Assembly (NCBI GenBank): GCA_018398765.1
Contig: JAHBMJ010001138.1
Location: forward strand, 7,501-24,488
Length of the DNA stretch: 16,988 nt
Direction: 5' to 3'
DNA from: Chromera velia
Lineage: Eukaryota > Sar > Chromeraceae
The translations under genes were made by a program, and so were the position numbers. Shown piece by piece: positions 9,332-16,988 of the stretch. Numbering within the stretch: position 1 is the stretch's first letter; each line of letters opens with the position of its first letter. The notes beneath the pieces were generated by a model. It made no database searches, was not told where the DNA came from, and worked only from the letters and a program-made list of their open reading frames with translations.

Positions 9332-12300
9332 CGTCTGTCAGTCACAAGAAAGAAACGAATCCGTCCAGATGGAAAGAATGTGGAAGTGCAGAAGCGTAAG
9401 CCTGCACTGGGCAAAGGAGGGCCGCAGGGTACGATCAAGGCCTGAAGCTCTGGTACCCTTCCACTGAGAGAGCGCTCCAACAGAAGAAAGAAAAAAACAA
9501 AACAGAACGAAGAAAGAGAAAAGGGGAAAGACAAGGCGATGCAGTCTGTCTGTCTGTCTTGCTTGATGTGTGTGGCTGGCTTTTCTTTGTATGCAAGAAT
9601 GTGACGACCACCAAAGAAAACGAGTACGATAGAGGGAGAGAGGTGAAAAAATTGAATCAGTCAAAACGTCAGAGTAGGAGACCATGCTATCCTCTTAATT
9701 AAATTCTTCACTTTGTCATTTCGAATGAATTTTCTTTCCCCCTGACAACCTCTCTGTCTGTGTTTGTCTGTTTGGCGCTCTCTCGCCTCTCCTCGCCTGC
9801 TTGCCTGCAGGTGCACGCAGGATCCGAAAAGGTGTCCCGGCTCCTTCATGTCCCCAGGAAGTGGAGGCCAGACGTCCAAGTGCCGCTTTCCCCTAATGAA
9901 ACATGTGATGGTCTTCCAGCACTTGAACAGTCGGCTAGTTGTGTCCTTCGCAGAACAAGTCAGTGAGGGAGGGAGAAGGAAATTTGGGTGCTTTTTTTTT
10001 CGCGATTTGCTCGTCTCCTCCTCCTTTCATTCGTGTTCTCTTTTTTTCTCGACTCCCTTGTGCATCATATTTCTTTTTCTCCCCCCTCCTTTCCTTGGAG
10101 TTCACTTCACTCCGTCTCCTCTTTCTCTGTACTTCTGGTTTTCATTTTTCCCGTTCCTTGGTGATTTCCTTGTTTCTGCCTTCCTTTCGTGCTCACTGGC
10201 TTCCCCGCACACGATCCGCTCCTTCTATGGTCTTTCGATCAATGGGTGAGTGATTGGATGGATTGTGTGTCTCCTGAAACAAATAACTGCGCGCAGAACG
10301 CAACCCAGGCAGGGGTGGGAGAGGGGGCAGAGTTCTTTTCTGCAGGCGCCTCCAGCAGAGCGGGTGTGAGTGCAGACCCAAGTCAACAACAGGGGGGTCA
10401 CGTGAGAGGGTCACCAGCAGCGATGACACCAGGAGCCAGCGGGGGCATGCTTGTCTCGCCCTCCCTTGCGCCTTCTGTTGCCACCAAAGCCTTCAGGCCT
10501 CCGGGGCAACATCCTCGACACCAGGGCTCTAGTGAGACCCGGTCAGCGCTCCCTTCTGAGGCTGGGTTTGGGTCTGAGCCCTCCTCTCTTGAGGACATTG
10601 GAGATCCTGAAGGGGGGGCAGATGAGGAGGAGGACATCGGGGGAGGGTCTCTGGATGAGATCGGTAATCAGAATGAGTGGCTGAACTTGAATTGGGGGGG
10701 GGCTCTGAGAGGCACTCAGAATGGGGGTGCCCCATCTGTTTCTGCGGCGTCGGCTGCATCGAAGAGAGGTGATCCGTCAGCTGCTCTTCCAACGAATGGG
10801 ACCTCCTCTTCTTCGTCCTCAACCGCTGCAGGTGCTCCTTCGAAGAATCAAAAGGGCGAGGCCGGGGGACGAGAGAGAGAGAAGGGATTATTCGGAATCA
10901 CTACCTGGCAATATTGCAAAATATGCAAAAAACGCGTAGTGGGACCAGTCCCTCTCGGCACCTTTGGTTGGGGTCCCGGGGACATTGGCTTGATGTCGTT
11001 TGCGAAATTTTTGGAGCTTTCTCTCCTGAACGACACGTACGTTTGCCTGACAGGGGGTTGCATGCACAGATTATTCAGAGACCAGATACGTTACTTTCAT
11101 CACTCGGCCTCAAATCTGGTCATCGCCATGGAGTGGGAACACATCCCGACCTATTCACTCAAAAGTCTCCAACACCAACCACTGACCAACTGCTGTTATC
11201 CCCTCACCCTGCCCCTCACCCCATCACTCCCCCCCCTGCCGCCCCCTCTGTCCATCCAGCAACTACTGACGATGAGTGGAGCAATGAACGACGTGATGGT
11301 GCGACGAGTGCTTCAAACCAGGCAGAAACCTTCGAAGTGGAGCGCCCTTCCTGTCGAAATTGCTCTGCCACTCCCTTGCCGGTGGGACCTTTCCACTCTT
11401 GACCTAGGCCCACTCGCCCCCTCTCATACACCCCCCGCCTCCTTCTTTCAAAACGCCGTGATTGACTCCACTGCCGCCGTGCTCATGCCACTTGCGGAGA
11501 TTCAGAGGAGATTGTTTGAGGGAAGGGACGAAGCCCTGAGGGGAAAGACAACGCTCAGTCTCGGACGATCGGGAGCAAACGAGGACAGTAAGGAGTCCGA
11601 TCGGCCCCCTGTCCCGACCCCCCTTGGCCCTCTTGCAAAACTAGGCATCGACCTTGATCTTGTCCTTCCTCTTTTTGTTCCCCCGCCACCTGCGCGTTTG
11701 ACCGCACTGGAGGCACACCCGTCCGAATTTGTTGCACTCAGAAAGAGTGCAGCAGAAACTTTGGGGGAATTGATCTCGATTCTGAACCATCTTGAACTTC
11801 TCGTCTGTGACTTTGACGTTCTCTCCACCTGCTTCCTCTCGCGCAGAAGAGGAACTGAGGCAGCGGCAGCAGCAGCAGAACTTCCAACAACTCTCTCTGT
11901 GCCCCAGAGCGCGGGTCTGCCTGCGTGGCGGCGCCGCCTGGGTCCTCCTCCTGTCGATTCAGGCCTGGCAGAAGTGTCCCCCTCAGGGGCCGTTAGAGAT
12001 CTTCCATCCCCCACCTCCATCTCTGTGGGAGGTCCTGACATCTCTCTGAGGTCCCAACCGTTAGGGGGTTGGAATTCGAACGGGGAAGATCAAAACAACA
12101 AGCTATCGTCACAACAGCAGCAGCAACAACAAACGTGTCTCTCAGCCATTCATTCGCTTCTGAAAGGTCTGCGAGATCTCCGTTTGCGGCTCACTGCTGT
12201 TTTTGGACTTCTTTCTGCCCGGCTGGTGGCTTTAAAACAATTTGGAGGAGACAGCGCGGCGTTGTGTATTCTCAGATCACAGCTGCATCAATTCGCACAT

Positions 12301-15300
12301 CAGGGCCGAGTCACTCTGCAAGCCCTCCTCCCTCTTTCGGTGACTGCCGAGTCGGGAGCGAAAAAGTCGCTGACCGAGGGAGCTCTCCCAAGATGTCCGG
12401 ATTTGAATGCAATTGCCGAGGGGCGCGCAGGCCTCGGAATGCTCGGACGGTTTCAGCCGCCTGGGCTTTGGCCGTCTGTGCTGGCGCGTTTATTTTGCCA
12501 ACTGGTGGACTCGTCTGGGGGGGCGCGTGCGTACACGGAATCTCTGAATGTCCCCTTGTCCCTGCAATTGAAAGGTGCTGCTGCAACGCCAGTGCACAGG
12601 AAAGAAAGCATTCCGGGGCCAGACAAATCGCCTGTGCCTCATGCTACGCCTGCGAGTGCTCTCATCAGTTCCCATTCAACCCAACAGAAACAGCAGCAAG
12701 GAGCAGAAAGAGAGATGGCAGCCCATGAGGCATCCCCATCAACCTCCGCTGTTGGAGGGGACGCTCTCTCAGGTCCAGAGAGAGAGAGAGGGGTAGAAAG
12801 AGAGAAAGAGAAAGAGACGGCCGAGGAGACCTCCTCTCTTTTCCAACCTAAAGACGGGCTCCCTCGATCGAAGCCTGAGTATCGACCGACTTCCTCTGCT
12901 GAGTCTACTAAGGAGAAGGGGGTGGAAGGAGGTGTGTCTGTTCTCCAGACAGCAGGGTCGTCTAATGAGGCAGCTGCAGAGACTCTGCAGGCAAGGGAAG
13001 GGGAGAGAGCCTCGACGCCTGAAGATTCAGACCTCGAAGTTCCTCCTTTGCGCCGTGCCTCTCTCTCGAGTCCTCCCGCTGCTGCTGCCTGGTCCTCTTC
13101 CTCTTCCTTCGCGGGGGCGTTTAAGGAAGGACAGACGCCTTTGCTCGCCGGCCAAAACAAAAACGTTGCCGGTGGGGGGGGAGAGGACCCCTCTGCTGCT
13201 GTTGCGCGCCCCCCAGAGGGGTCTATTCCCACCTCATCTCCTCGCCCTTCCTCTTCCCCAGCACACCAGGCAGCTTCTTTGGGCGGGGCGGCAGATGAAA
13301 CCGACGACTCGTTTTCTGATCTGTCGGCATGTCTCGAATTTGAACTGCGTGAGAGTCCAGCACCGGCAGTCGGAGTCGTGTCTTCGGGAGAAGGTGGGAG
13401 TGGGGGAGTGGTGACAAGAGGGCGGGTGAAGGAGAGGGAGGCGAGGGAGACGGTCCGAAAAGCCCAAAAGGGGATCCAAGCGATCAGGGCAGAACAAATG
13501 ATCCGATCCAGACAGTTGCTCCTGGCAGAGGAATCTGCTGCTTCCGCCCCTCCCCTTTTCCCGTGGGGTGAGGGCGTGCTGTCGTCTTCCTTGTTGCCCT
13601 TTCCTTCCCCCTCTAGTTCGAATCCTCTGTCCACCTCTGAGGAGGGGCCTCATGGGTCTCTTGGGGGTCTCTCCCGACTTCGGCGCGCCGTCTCTTTTTT
13701 CGTTCTTTGTACGGGCGAAGGAGATTCGCCGTCGTGGTCTGACTCGGACAGCGTGGAGGTCCTTGAGATGGGGGATGGAGGAGACGGGGACAGGAACAGA
13801 GAGAGGAGGAGAACTCGGCAGTCTGAGTTGACCCAAGACGACGAAGACGAAGAAGCGCCTCTGTCCCCCATGATGTTGCGGCCCGCCCTCTCGAAGGTGA
13901 AGGCAGGGGCGGTGGAGGGAGACGATGCCGTGTCATCAATCGCAGACATATCCTCGGCCGCGGAAAGCAGGCGTTGCTCAGATGCCCAAACCTCCCAGCA
14001 GCCTCTGTCGAAGGTTCCTGCAGAGAGAGAATCTGTTCAGACTCAGCAGCAGATTCTGGCTGCAGGTGCAAATGAGGATTCTCAGGGGGGGGAGGCACAA
14101 GAAGTGGAGGCGGAGAGGGAGAGACGGGATGATGACCTCGATATCGACGATGACGTTGAGGTTACCGTCAGCATCAACACGGCTCTGGATAAACTTCTGT
14201 CCAGTCAATTGAAGGCAGAGGCAGAGGGGGGGGCCGAGGTTGTCAGTGCAGCAGGAGGGGCATGTGCTGAGAGTATTGTCTGCCCAGAGAGGGGAATTCC
14301 CGCTGATCAGATAGACGTCGACTGCCGGAGTGTGAACTCTGGGGCGAATCTTTCAGTCGCCCGAATGCACTCGGGGGGGGGGATGATGACGCCTACTTCT
14401 GCCTTTTCCGTTTCCCGCACTCTGCTCCCCCCCCACGGCGCTTCTTCTCACACACTTCTCGAAGCGTCTCCCGTATACTCTGCACACGCGGGCCCCCCAT
14501 CGGACCCCGACAGCAGTCCCTTTCCCCCCTTCTCTCTGCGTGCCCCGTTGGGCCGGTCCATCAGCAGCCCGTCTCTGCTGGTGAGGTCTGATACTCACAC
14601 CCACCCGTTCTGCCCCTCACACGATTCATGGGCTTTTGCTTCTGCCGCGTCCCTTCTGCTCCTCGCAGAGTCCTCCTCTGCCTCCCCGGCACACGCACAC
14701 GCACAGGCAGTACACACAGGCCCCCGCAGTCACTCTGGTCGCAAGTGGGCTCAACAGACAGCACCCAACGGCCGCGCAGTGCCTCCAAGGGATGGGGTTA
14801 GCACGCGGGGGCATGCGCGGACGCCCAGCAGAGACAACAGAGAAGAGATCAGACACCCCTCTCTGGCTTCTGCGGCAGCAGCCCCCCTTCACCCGGCATC
14901 ACAACAGGCAGACCCCAAAGAGGACTTGGGGGGGGCAGTCGAGGGTAGGACTCTGATGAACAAACGCCCGTCGCTTCACAGCGAGGCTTCCTTCACTTCC
15001 TCTGCTGCCGCACCCTCCCAACAACAACAAGGGGAGGCGCGTGGGGGGGCTCCGATGAAGAGAGAGAAAGAGAGAGAAGCGTCCGTTTCGAGCTCCATCC
15101 CGGAAAAAATGGAGACTGCGGATGAAGGGGATCAATCTGGTGTAGAGGCCAACACAGCAGCGCTGAATGCGCGATTCAAGCCAGCAGCTGCAGGTGCCAC
15201 TTCCCAGTCGCTGCCTGGTGGCCCTTCTTCTTCTTCTCCTCATCCCGCGAGAGATACAGGAGCAGGGGGAGGCTCCGTGACGCAGTCGCTTGACAGAGAC

Positions 15301-16988
15301 CGCGACGAGGCGTTGTTCAAGGAACACGTTGCTGCACAAGCCGCAAAGGCAGAGACGGGGTCAGCTGGAGGAGTGGGAACTGCGGCAGATCCTCTCTCAG
15401 TCCTCCGTGATTACGCAAGGAGAAAGGGAGCGAGGGGGCCGGAAAGCGTCTCTTCTGTTATGTCTGGAACCAGCAGTCTCAGACCCCCGGGACAGCAGCC
15501 TGCGTCTTCGTCGACTTTCTCTGCGGCAGCCGCACTGCGAATCCAGACATCCCCGAGACAAGAGACGAACGGCCTGCTGTCCTCTTCTGCTGTTTGGACC
15601 CCTGGCAGCGTTTGGCTCCTCCGCCCCTGCCCTACTCTGTATACACCCGTCAGCTCTCTCCCGATACACCCGCCGCCCTGTGCACCTGCATGGACCTCAG
15701 CAGCAGCAGCAGCCCAAACAGCTCCTCAGGAGAAATCAGGAAAGGGAAAGGCACAAACCCAACAACAACAGCAGCAGGCAGCCGCCTCGTCCTCGTCCTC
15801 CCGAGCAGGCGGAGGGCCTCTGCCTGTTCCCATGGCCGCAGGGGGGGGGACTGCGACCACCGTTGCTCTCCCATCCCTGCCGCCCCCCCCTGAGATTCTC
15901 TCCCGTTTTCCGTCCTCTCTGTTCCATTTGACAAACGTCCTGCCCCCTTCTCTCATTGATACCGCAGGGGGCTCTGCAGCAACACGGCAGCAGCAGCAAC
16001 AGAATGTTATGACCGTGGCGGAGGGGCCGCTGGCAGGTTTGGCGGTACCCGCAGCCGCCCAGCGCGAAGGGAGTGGTCTCCCTTCACTGTTGCCGGGACG
16101 GAAGGACAAAGACAAAGACAAGGAGGGGGTAAAAGGAGCTGTAGAATCAGCTGGTGGGGCTGGCGATGGGAAAGGCGGTGGTGTTGCACCGAATTCTTCT
16201 TCTGCGACCCAAAGTGTGATTGCAGCCACATTTTTCTCTCCTCAGAGAGCGCTGACTGCCGCAATCAACGCTGCAGGAACCTCCTTTGCTCAGGTACTTG
16301 CAGGAAGCGGCAATGAGACGCAGCCGGAATCCCTGGCAGTCGTGCGTCCAGAGAATTCCCTTGCAGCAGGCAGTCGTGCCGTGTCGGGAGGTGCAGAGTC
16401 CTCACTTCACGCTTTCTCTTTCCCCATCAATCCTATCAATATTCTTCCCCCCGCTTCCCCCTACTTAGCAGCTGCCACGCAATGGGTCCGAGGAGGCCTG
16501 GGAGGTGTGGTCGGGGGCGCCGGGGCCCTTCCCAAGAAGGGCGCCGAGCGTTCGCCCATCACCCTGGGTCGGCGCGACGCCACAGATGCCATCCCGCCTG
16601 TTCTGCGGAGGGACAGCGGGGCGTCGTCAACCCAGGCCGCCAGCCCCAATGGTGGGACGAACGGGGGAGGGGAAGAGAGTCAGACTATGACGACCGCCGC
16701 CGCAGTGGCTACTGCAGCTGCATGTCTCGGGGGGGACACGAAGGCATTGGGTGTGGCGTGGCACGTGGCCTTCTCCTGTGTGTTCTCCTTTTGCGGCCCG
16801 GAGAGGACACAAGAACGAAATCACCTCGGCAGGGGGGAGAGGAACAAGAAAGAGCGGACGTCTCGAAGAGAGAGAGTCAAGCCCGCGGGTTCGAAAGATT
16901 CGATTCCTATCCCTTCAGCAGCCCAAATTCAAGAAAAGGCCGCAAGCCTCCAGGGTCAAAATGCCCCTCACGAGAATGCCCTGGCCCA
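1883..16988 (+). CDS. FAB1: Fab1/PIKfyve-type phosphatidylinositol 3-phosphate 5-kinase, eleven exons, 3' end (kinase domain) outside window
   Basis: Fab1/PIKfyve binds PI3P through a FYVE finger and phosphorylates it to PI(3,5)P2, controlling endolysosome, vacuole and, in apicomplexans, plastid-related membrane traffic. The joined exons give, in order: FYVE (residues 112-170), a chaperonin-like CCT/TCP1 domain (about 690-960), a Cys-rich CCR domain (about 1230-1605, interrupted) and a long linker. That is the family's domain order; no DEP domain is seen. Exon lengths are 292, 65, 69, 1665, 95, 77, 429, 231, 868, 148 and at least 6692 bases; every intron is GT..AG and all phases match. The protein exceeds 3,543 residues before the kinase domain, against about 2,100 for the whole human protein. 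The kinase domain is not visible, so catalytic activity is inferred from family membership only. The start ATG at 1883 is the first in frame and has a G at -3. Confidence 0.92.
2175..2441 (+). other. FAB1 intron 1
   Basis: This 267-base intron runs from GTACGC to GTGCAG. It contains a CGTCT-rich patch near 2210-2230 and a (GA)n plus (CAGA)n microsatellite at about 2312-2355, the reverse orientation of the CTGT arrays found in later introns. Confidence 0.6.
2442..2506 (+). CDS. FAB1: FAB1/PIKfyve exon 2: start of FYVE finger (WMPD motif)
   Basis: The exon begins after GTGCAG with two bases that finish codon 98 and ends WMPDKKCK at residues 112-119. WxxD is the FYVE N-terminal signature that contacts PI3P, and the WMPDxxCxxC spacing is like that of plant Fab1 proteins. 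The donor GTGGGG at 2507 runs straight into a poly-G tract with an assembly gap. Phase out is 0, matching exon 3. Confidence 0.85.
2507..2539 (+). repeat. Poly-G tract with two-base gap at exon 2 donor
   Basis: The first base of intron 2 is followed by T and then about thirty G, interrupted only by NN at 2522-2523. Such a tract can fold into G-quadruplexes and commonly causes sequencing failure. The splice donor itself is the GT at its 5' end. Confidence 0.9.
2507..3024 (+). other. FAB1 intron 2, with poly-G tract and sequence gap
   Basis: This intron is 518 bases in the assembly, but the true length is unknown because two N bases (2522-2523) sit within an otherwise unbroken G run at 2509-2539. 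The remainder is mostly T/C-rich up to about 2700, then mixed. The acceptor is TTGCAG ending at 3024, preceded by a GTGT-rich stretch rather than a pyrimidine tract. No coding motif was found. Confidence 0.8.
3025..3093 (+). CDS. FAB1: FAB1/PIKfyve exon 3: FYVE zinc ligands 1-4 and RRRHHCR motif
   Basis: This 69-base exon encodes residues 120-142: [12 protein letters not shown] followed by [11 protein letters not shown]. It supplies Cys121, Cys124, Cys137 and Cys140 and the basic R+HHC+xCG motif that binds the PI3P headgroup. It is open in no listed longer frame but is unmistakable by motif. It begins after TTGCAG and ends at GTGGGT; both ends are phase 0. Skipping it would keep the frame and destroy the finger. 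Confidence 0.95.
3094..3485 (+). other. FAB1 intron 3, with decoy copy of the next acceptor
   Basis: This 392-base intron holds a poly-A-rich stretch (3247-3269), a (TATG)n microsatellite (about 3398-3421) and an exact 28-base copy (3353-3380) of the true acceptor and exon 4 start (3476-3503). See the separate repeat entry. Confidence 0.85.
3353..3503 (+). repeat. 28-bp direct repeat duplicating a splice acceptor and exon start
   Basis: The sequence CTCATTGCAGATCTTCTGTG and the eight following bases occur at 3353-3380 and again at 3476-3503, 123 bases apart, with no mismatch. The second copy is the real intron 3 acceptor and the first six codons of exon 4 (IFCASC). The first copy has the same acceptor and codons but then diverges into a TATG microsatellite and meets an in-frame TGA at 3429. 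The copies also contain a BglII-like AGATCT. Confidence 0.97.
3486..5150 (+). CDS. FAB1: FAB1/PIKfyve exon 4: end of FYVE finger, Gly/Ser linker, pre-CCT helices
   Basis: This exon encodes residues 143-697. It opens [10 protein letters not shown] and reaches RVCDYC, giving the last four zinc ligands Cys145, Cys148, Cys167 and Cys170. Residues about 175-500 are low-complexity Gly/Ser/Pro with several G-homopolymer codon runs. Residues about 505-575 are a helical, well-mixed segment containing [20 protein letters not shown] and a Cys-rich helix, at the place where Fab1 proteins have a conserved helical region before the CCT domain. A second Gly/Ser loop follows, then MDILENVK, which with exon 5 matches the family MDI..YVKIK(R/K)I.GG entry to the CCT domain. 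The donor is GTGAGT at 5151 in phase 0. Confidence 0.93.
5151..5662 (+). other. FAB1 intron 4
   Basis: This 512-base intron begins with overlapping GTGAGT donors repeated every four bases. It contains (CTCC)n at about 5429-5453, (CTGT)n at about 5526-5555 and an (ATGG)n array at 5637-5659 that abuts the acceptor ATGCAG. No coding motif was found. Confidence 0.85.
5637..5659 (+). repeat. (ATGG)n microsatellite abutting exon 5 acceptor
   Basis: Five to six tandem ATGG units run to within three bases of the acceptor AG at 5661-5662. They occupy the place where a pyrimidine tract would normally be. Confidence 0.93.
5663..5757 (+). CDS. FAB1: FAB1/PIKfyve exon 5: start of CCT/TCP1-like domain
   Basis: The exon encodes residues 698-728 plus two bases of codon 729: [12 protein letters not shown], then [17 protein letters not shown]. 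It matches the Fab1/PIKfyve segment in which an I(K/R)xxxGG turn is followed by a strand, a (T/P)xNxAHxxM motif and then SC. The donor is GTCTGT at 5758, and the two leftover bases TG join the C of exon 6 to make Cys, as in the family. Confidence 0.92.
5758..5915 (+). repeat. (CTGT)n microsatellite with periodic TTTCT interruptions
   Basis: CTGT units are broken every 16-28 bases by TTTCT or GTGTGT, giving a loose higher-order pattern. The array starts at the exon 5 donor itself. Confidence 0.92.
6281..6378 (+). repeat. (TTTC)n / (TC)n microsatellite
   Basis: This is a pure pyrimidine stretch of about 98 bases on the sense strand: TTTC units, then about 16 TC units, then TTTC units. Confidence 0.93.
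6757..6833 (+). CDS. FAB1: FAB1/PIKfyve exon 6: CCT-like domain, second exon
   Basis: This 77-base exon encodes [21 protein letters not shown] and then FVAL. It corresponds to the PIKfyve stretch with NPKILLL and the following strand. It starts with C, completing the split Cys codon from exon 5, and ends with G, which joins AT of exon 7 to make Asp. The donor is GTCAGC. It is too short to be found by frame length, and is identified by homology and by phase on both sides. Confidence 0.9.
6834..7092 (+). other. FAB1 intron 6, with sequence gap
   Basis: This 259-base intron has six N bases at 6983-6988, again embedded in a G run (6989-7002), followed by a (TG)n stretch at about 7036-7057. The acceptor is CTTCAG ending at 7092. 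Confidence 0.85.
7093..7521 (+). CDS. FAB1: FAB1/PIKfyve exon 7: core of CCT-like domain
   Basis: The exon encodes residues 755-897. It reads [20 protein letters not shown], a helix, then [20 protein letters not shown] and ISRCTGAPI. These match the PIKfyve CCT region DP..LQE.EF...V..I, the VLVEK.VS..AQD.L strand-helix and the RISR.TG turn. The exon ends MAIIEG, equivalent to MFFEG of the human protein. The Gly codon is split (G at 7521, GT at 7959). The donor is GTCAGT. Confidence 0.95.
7555..7604 (+). repeat. (TTTC)n microsatellite
   Basis: Around twelve TTTC units with one interruption lie inside intron 7. Confidence 0.93.
7838..7956 (+). repeat. Compound (CG)n-(TG)n-(CTGT)n microsatellite
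   Basis: Alternating CG then TG dinucleotides (7838-7876) pass into CTGT units (7877-7902), then a 25-base unique spacer, then a second CTGT array (7928-7956) ending at the exon 8 acceptor. Confidence 0.93.
7959..8189 (+). CDS. FAB1: FAB1/PIKfyve exon 8: GCTI.LRG motif of CCT-like domain
   Basis: The exon encodes residues 898-974. It starts [14 protein letters not shown], the most conserved loop of the Fab1/PIKfyve CCT domain (GC...GCTI.LRG), and continues with a helix, [19 protein letters not shown], as in the family. The 3' end is uncertain: the donor GTATGT at 8190 and the donor GTAACT at 8133 are both phase 1, and either can join exon 9. The longer form is listed because its donor is stronger. 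Confidence 0.88.
8190..8369 (+). other. FAB1 intron 8
   Basis: This intron is 180 bases (237 if the GTAACT donor at 8133 is used). Both lengths are multiples of three and the frame stays open throughout, so retention would be silent to frame. It is GT-rich. The acceptor chosen is CCCCAG ending at 8369, because the earlier GTGCAG at 8334 gives the wrong phase. Confidence 0.65.
8370..9237 (+). CDS. FAB1: FAB1/PIKfyve exon 9: inter-domain linker and start of CCR domain
   Basis: This exon encodes residues 975-1263 plus two bases. Residues after 1010 include [14 protein letters not shown] and a Trp-rich segment, [19 protein letters not shown], then a Gly/Ser/Asn loop with NMNNMNN. The C-terminal part has [15 protein letters not shown], several Cys, and [15 protein letters not shown], which matches the (Y/F)....D(V/I)T(L/I)...(L/I) opening of the Fab1 CCR domain. 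The donor is GTGGGC at 9238; the split AG codon plus the G of exon 10 makes Arg. Confidence 0.9.
9238..9810 (+). other. FAB1 intron 9
   Basis: This 573-base intron contains (CTGT)n at about 9288-9340, a purine-rich A/G stretch at about 9480-9530 and a short second CTGT run near 9545-9560. The acceptor CTGCAG ending at 9810 has a good pyrimidine tract. Nothing coding was recognised. Confidence 0.88.
9288..9340 (+). repeat. (CTGT)n microsatellite
   Basis: About eleven CTGT/CCGT units lie in intron 9, some 50 bases after the exon 9 donor. Confidence 0.92.
9811..9958 (+). CDS. FAB1: FAB1/PIKfyve exon 10: Cys pairs of CCR domain
   Basis: The exon encodes residues 1264-1313. It has CTQDPKRC, a second Cys in SKCRF, and [18 protein letters not shown]. 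This corresponds to the family segment C.NP.C......HVRCFVHG.GSVHI. The exon starts with one base to finish the split Arg codon and ends in phase 0 at GTCAGT. Confidence 0.9.
9959..10296 (+). other. FAB1 intron 10
   Basis: This 338-base intron runs from GTCAGT to GCGCAG. It is T/C-rich from about 9990 to 10200. Two overlapping long frames through it are products of this composition. Confidence 0.85.
10297..16988 (+). CDS. FAB1: FAB1/PIKfyve exon 11: rest of CCR domain and giant disordered linker, runs off the right edge
   Basis: Starting AACGCAACC after GCGCAG in phase 0, this frame is open for 2,230 codons to the window end with no stop. The first 195 residues are acidic and Ser-rich. Then come [17 protein letters not shown] (from 10906), MSFAKFLEL (from 10993), and [20 protein letters not shown]: the second half of the CCR domain, where human PIKfyve has C(R/K)[17 protein letters not shown] and CGHS. 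Residues about 1790-2000 are helical, with [17 protein letters not shown] and [20 protein letters not shown], at the position of the family's post-CCR helices. The remainder is low complexity: poly-Ser, poly-Ala, poly-Gln, and an Asp-rich patch near 14130 followed by a helix, [15 protein letters not shown]. The kinase domain is not reached. A further intron within this exon cannot be excluded but is not needed. Confidence 0.92.

Noticed and set aside
12639-13634. A 331-codon open frame on the minus strand
   Set aside because: It lies entirely antisense to FAB1 exon 11, has low-complexity Ser/Ala/Glu composition, and shows no family motif. It is a shadow of GC-rich codon structure.

Overview
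This is eukaryotic nuclear DNA. It holds spliced genes with GT..AG introns, long low-complexity exons, many intronic microsatellites and two short runs of N inside G homopolymers. There is no bacterial gene layout. The style (very long Gly/Ser/Ala/Gln-rich insertions in conserved proteins, CTGT and TTTC intron arrays, moderate to high GC) is most like an alveolate. A chromerid alga such as Chromera or a coccidian-type genome is my best guess, but this is inference with modest confidence.

Layout. At the left edge, on the minus strand, is one internal exon of an NAD(P)H-hydrate epimerase (NAXE, YjeF_N fold) with its donor and acceptor. Next comes a region of about 1.5 kb that contains an 80-bp tandem satellite with a perfect 34-bp palindrome in each unit. 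From 1883 to the right edge lies a single plus-strand gene, the N-terminal and central part of a Fab1/PIKfyve phosphatidylinositol 3-phosphate 5-kinase. I rebuilt it as eleven exons: 1883-2174, 2442-2506, 3025-3093, 3486-5150, 5663-5757, 6757-6833, 7093-7521, 7959-8189, 8370-9237, 9811-9958 and 10297 to beyond 16988. All ten splice junctions agree in phase, and the joined protein reads through a complete FYVE zinc finger, the chaperonin-like (CCT/TCP1) domain and the Cys-rich CCR domain in the order known for Fab1/PIKfyve. The lipid kinase domain must lie past the right edge.

The last exon is open for 6,692 bases (2,230 codons) without a stop and leaves the window, so the predicted protein already exceeds 3,540 residues before its kinase domain. 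Human PIKfyve is about 2,100 residues in total. Most of the excess is predicted disordered linker.

The two genes are probably unrelated in function: one repairs damaged NAD(P)H, the other makes PI(3,5)P2 on endolysosomal membranes. They are arranged head to head, with the palindromic satellite between them. The most unusual observations are the satellite, a duplicated splice acceptor plus exon start in front of the third FYVE exon, a 69-nt phase-neutral exon that carries half of the FYVE zinc ligands, and the giant terminal exon.
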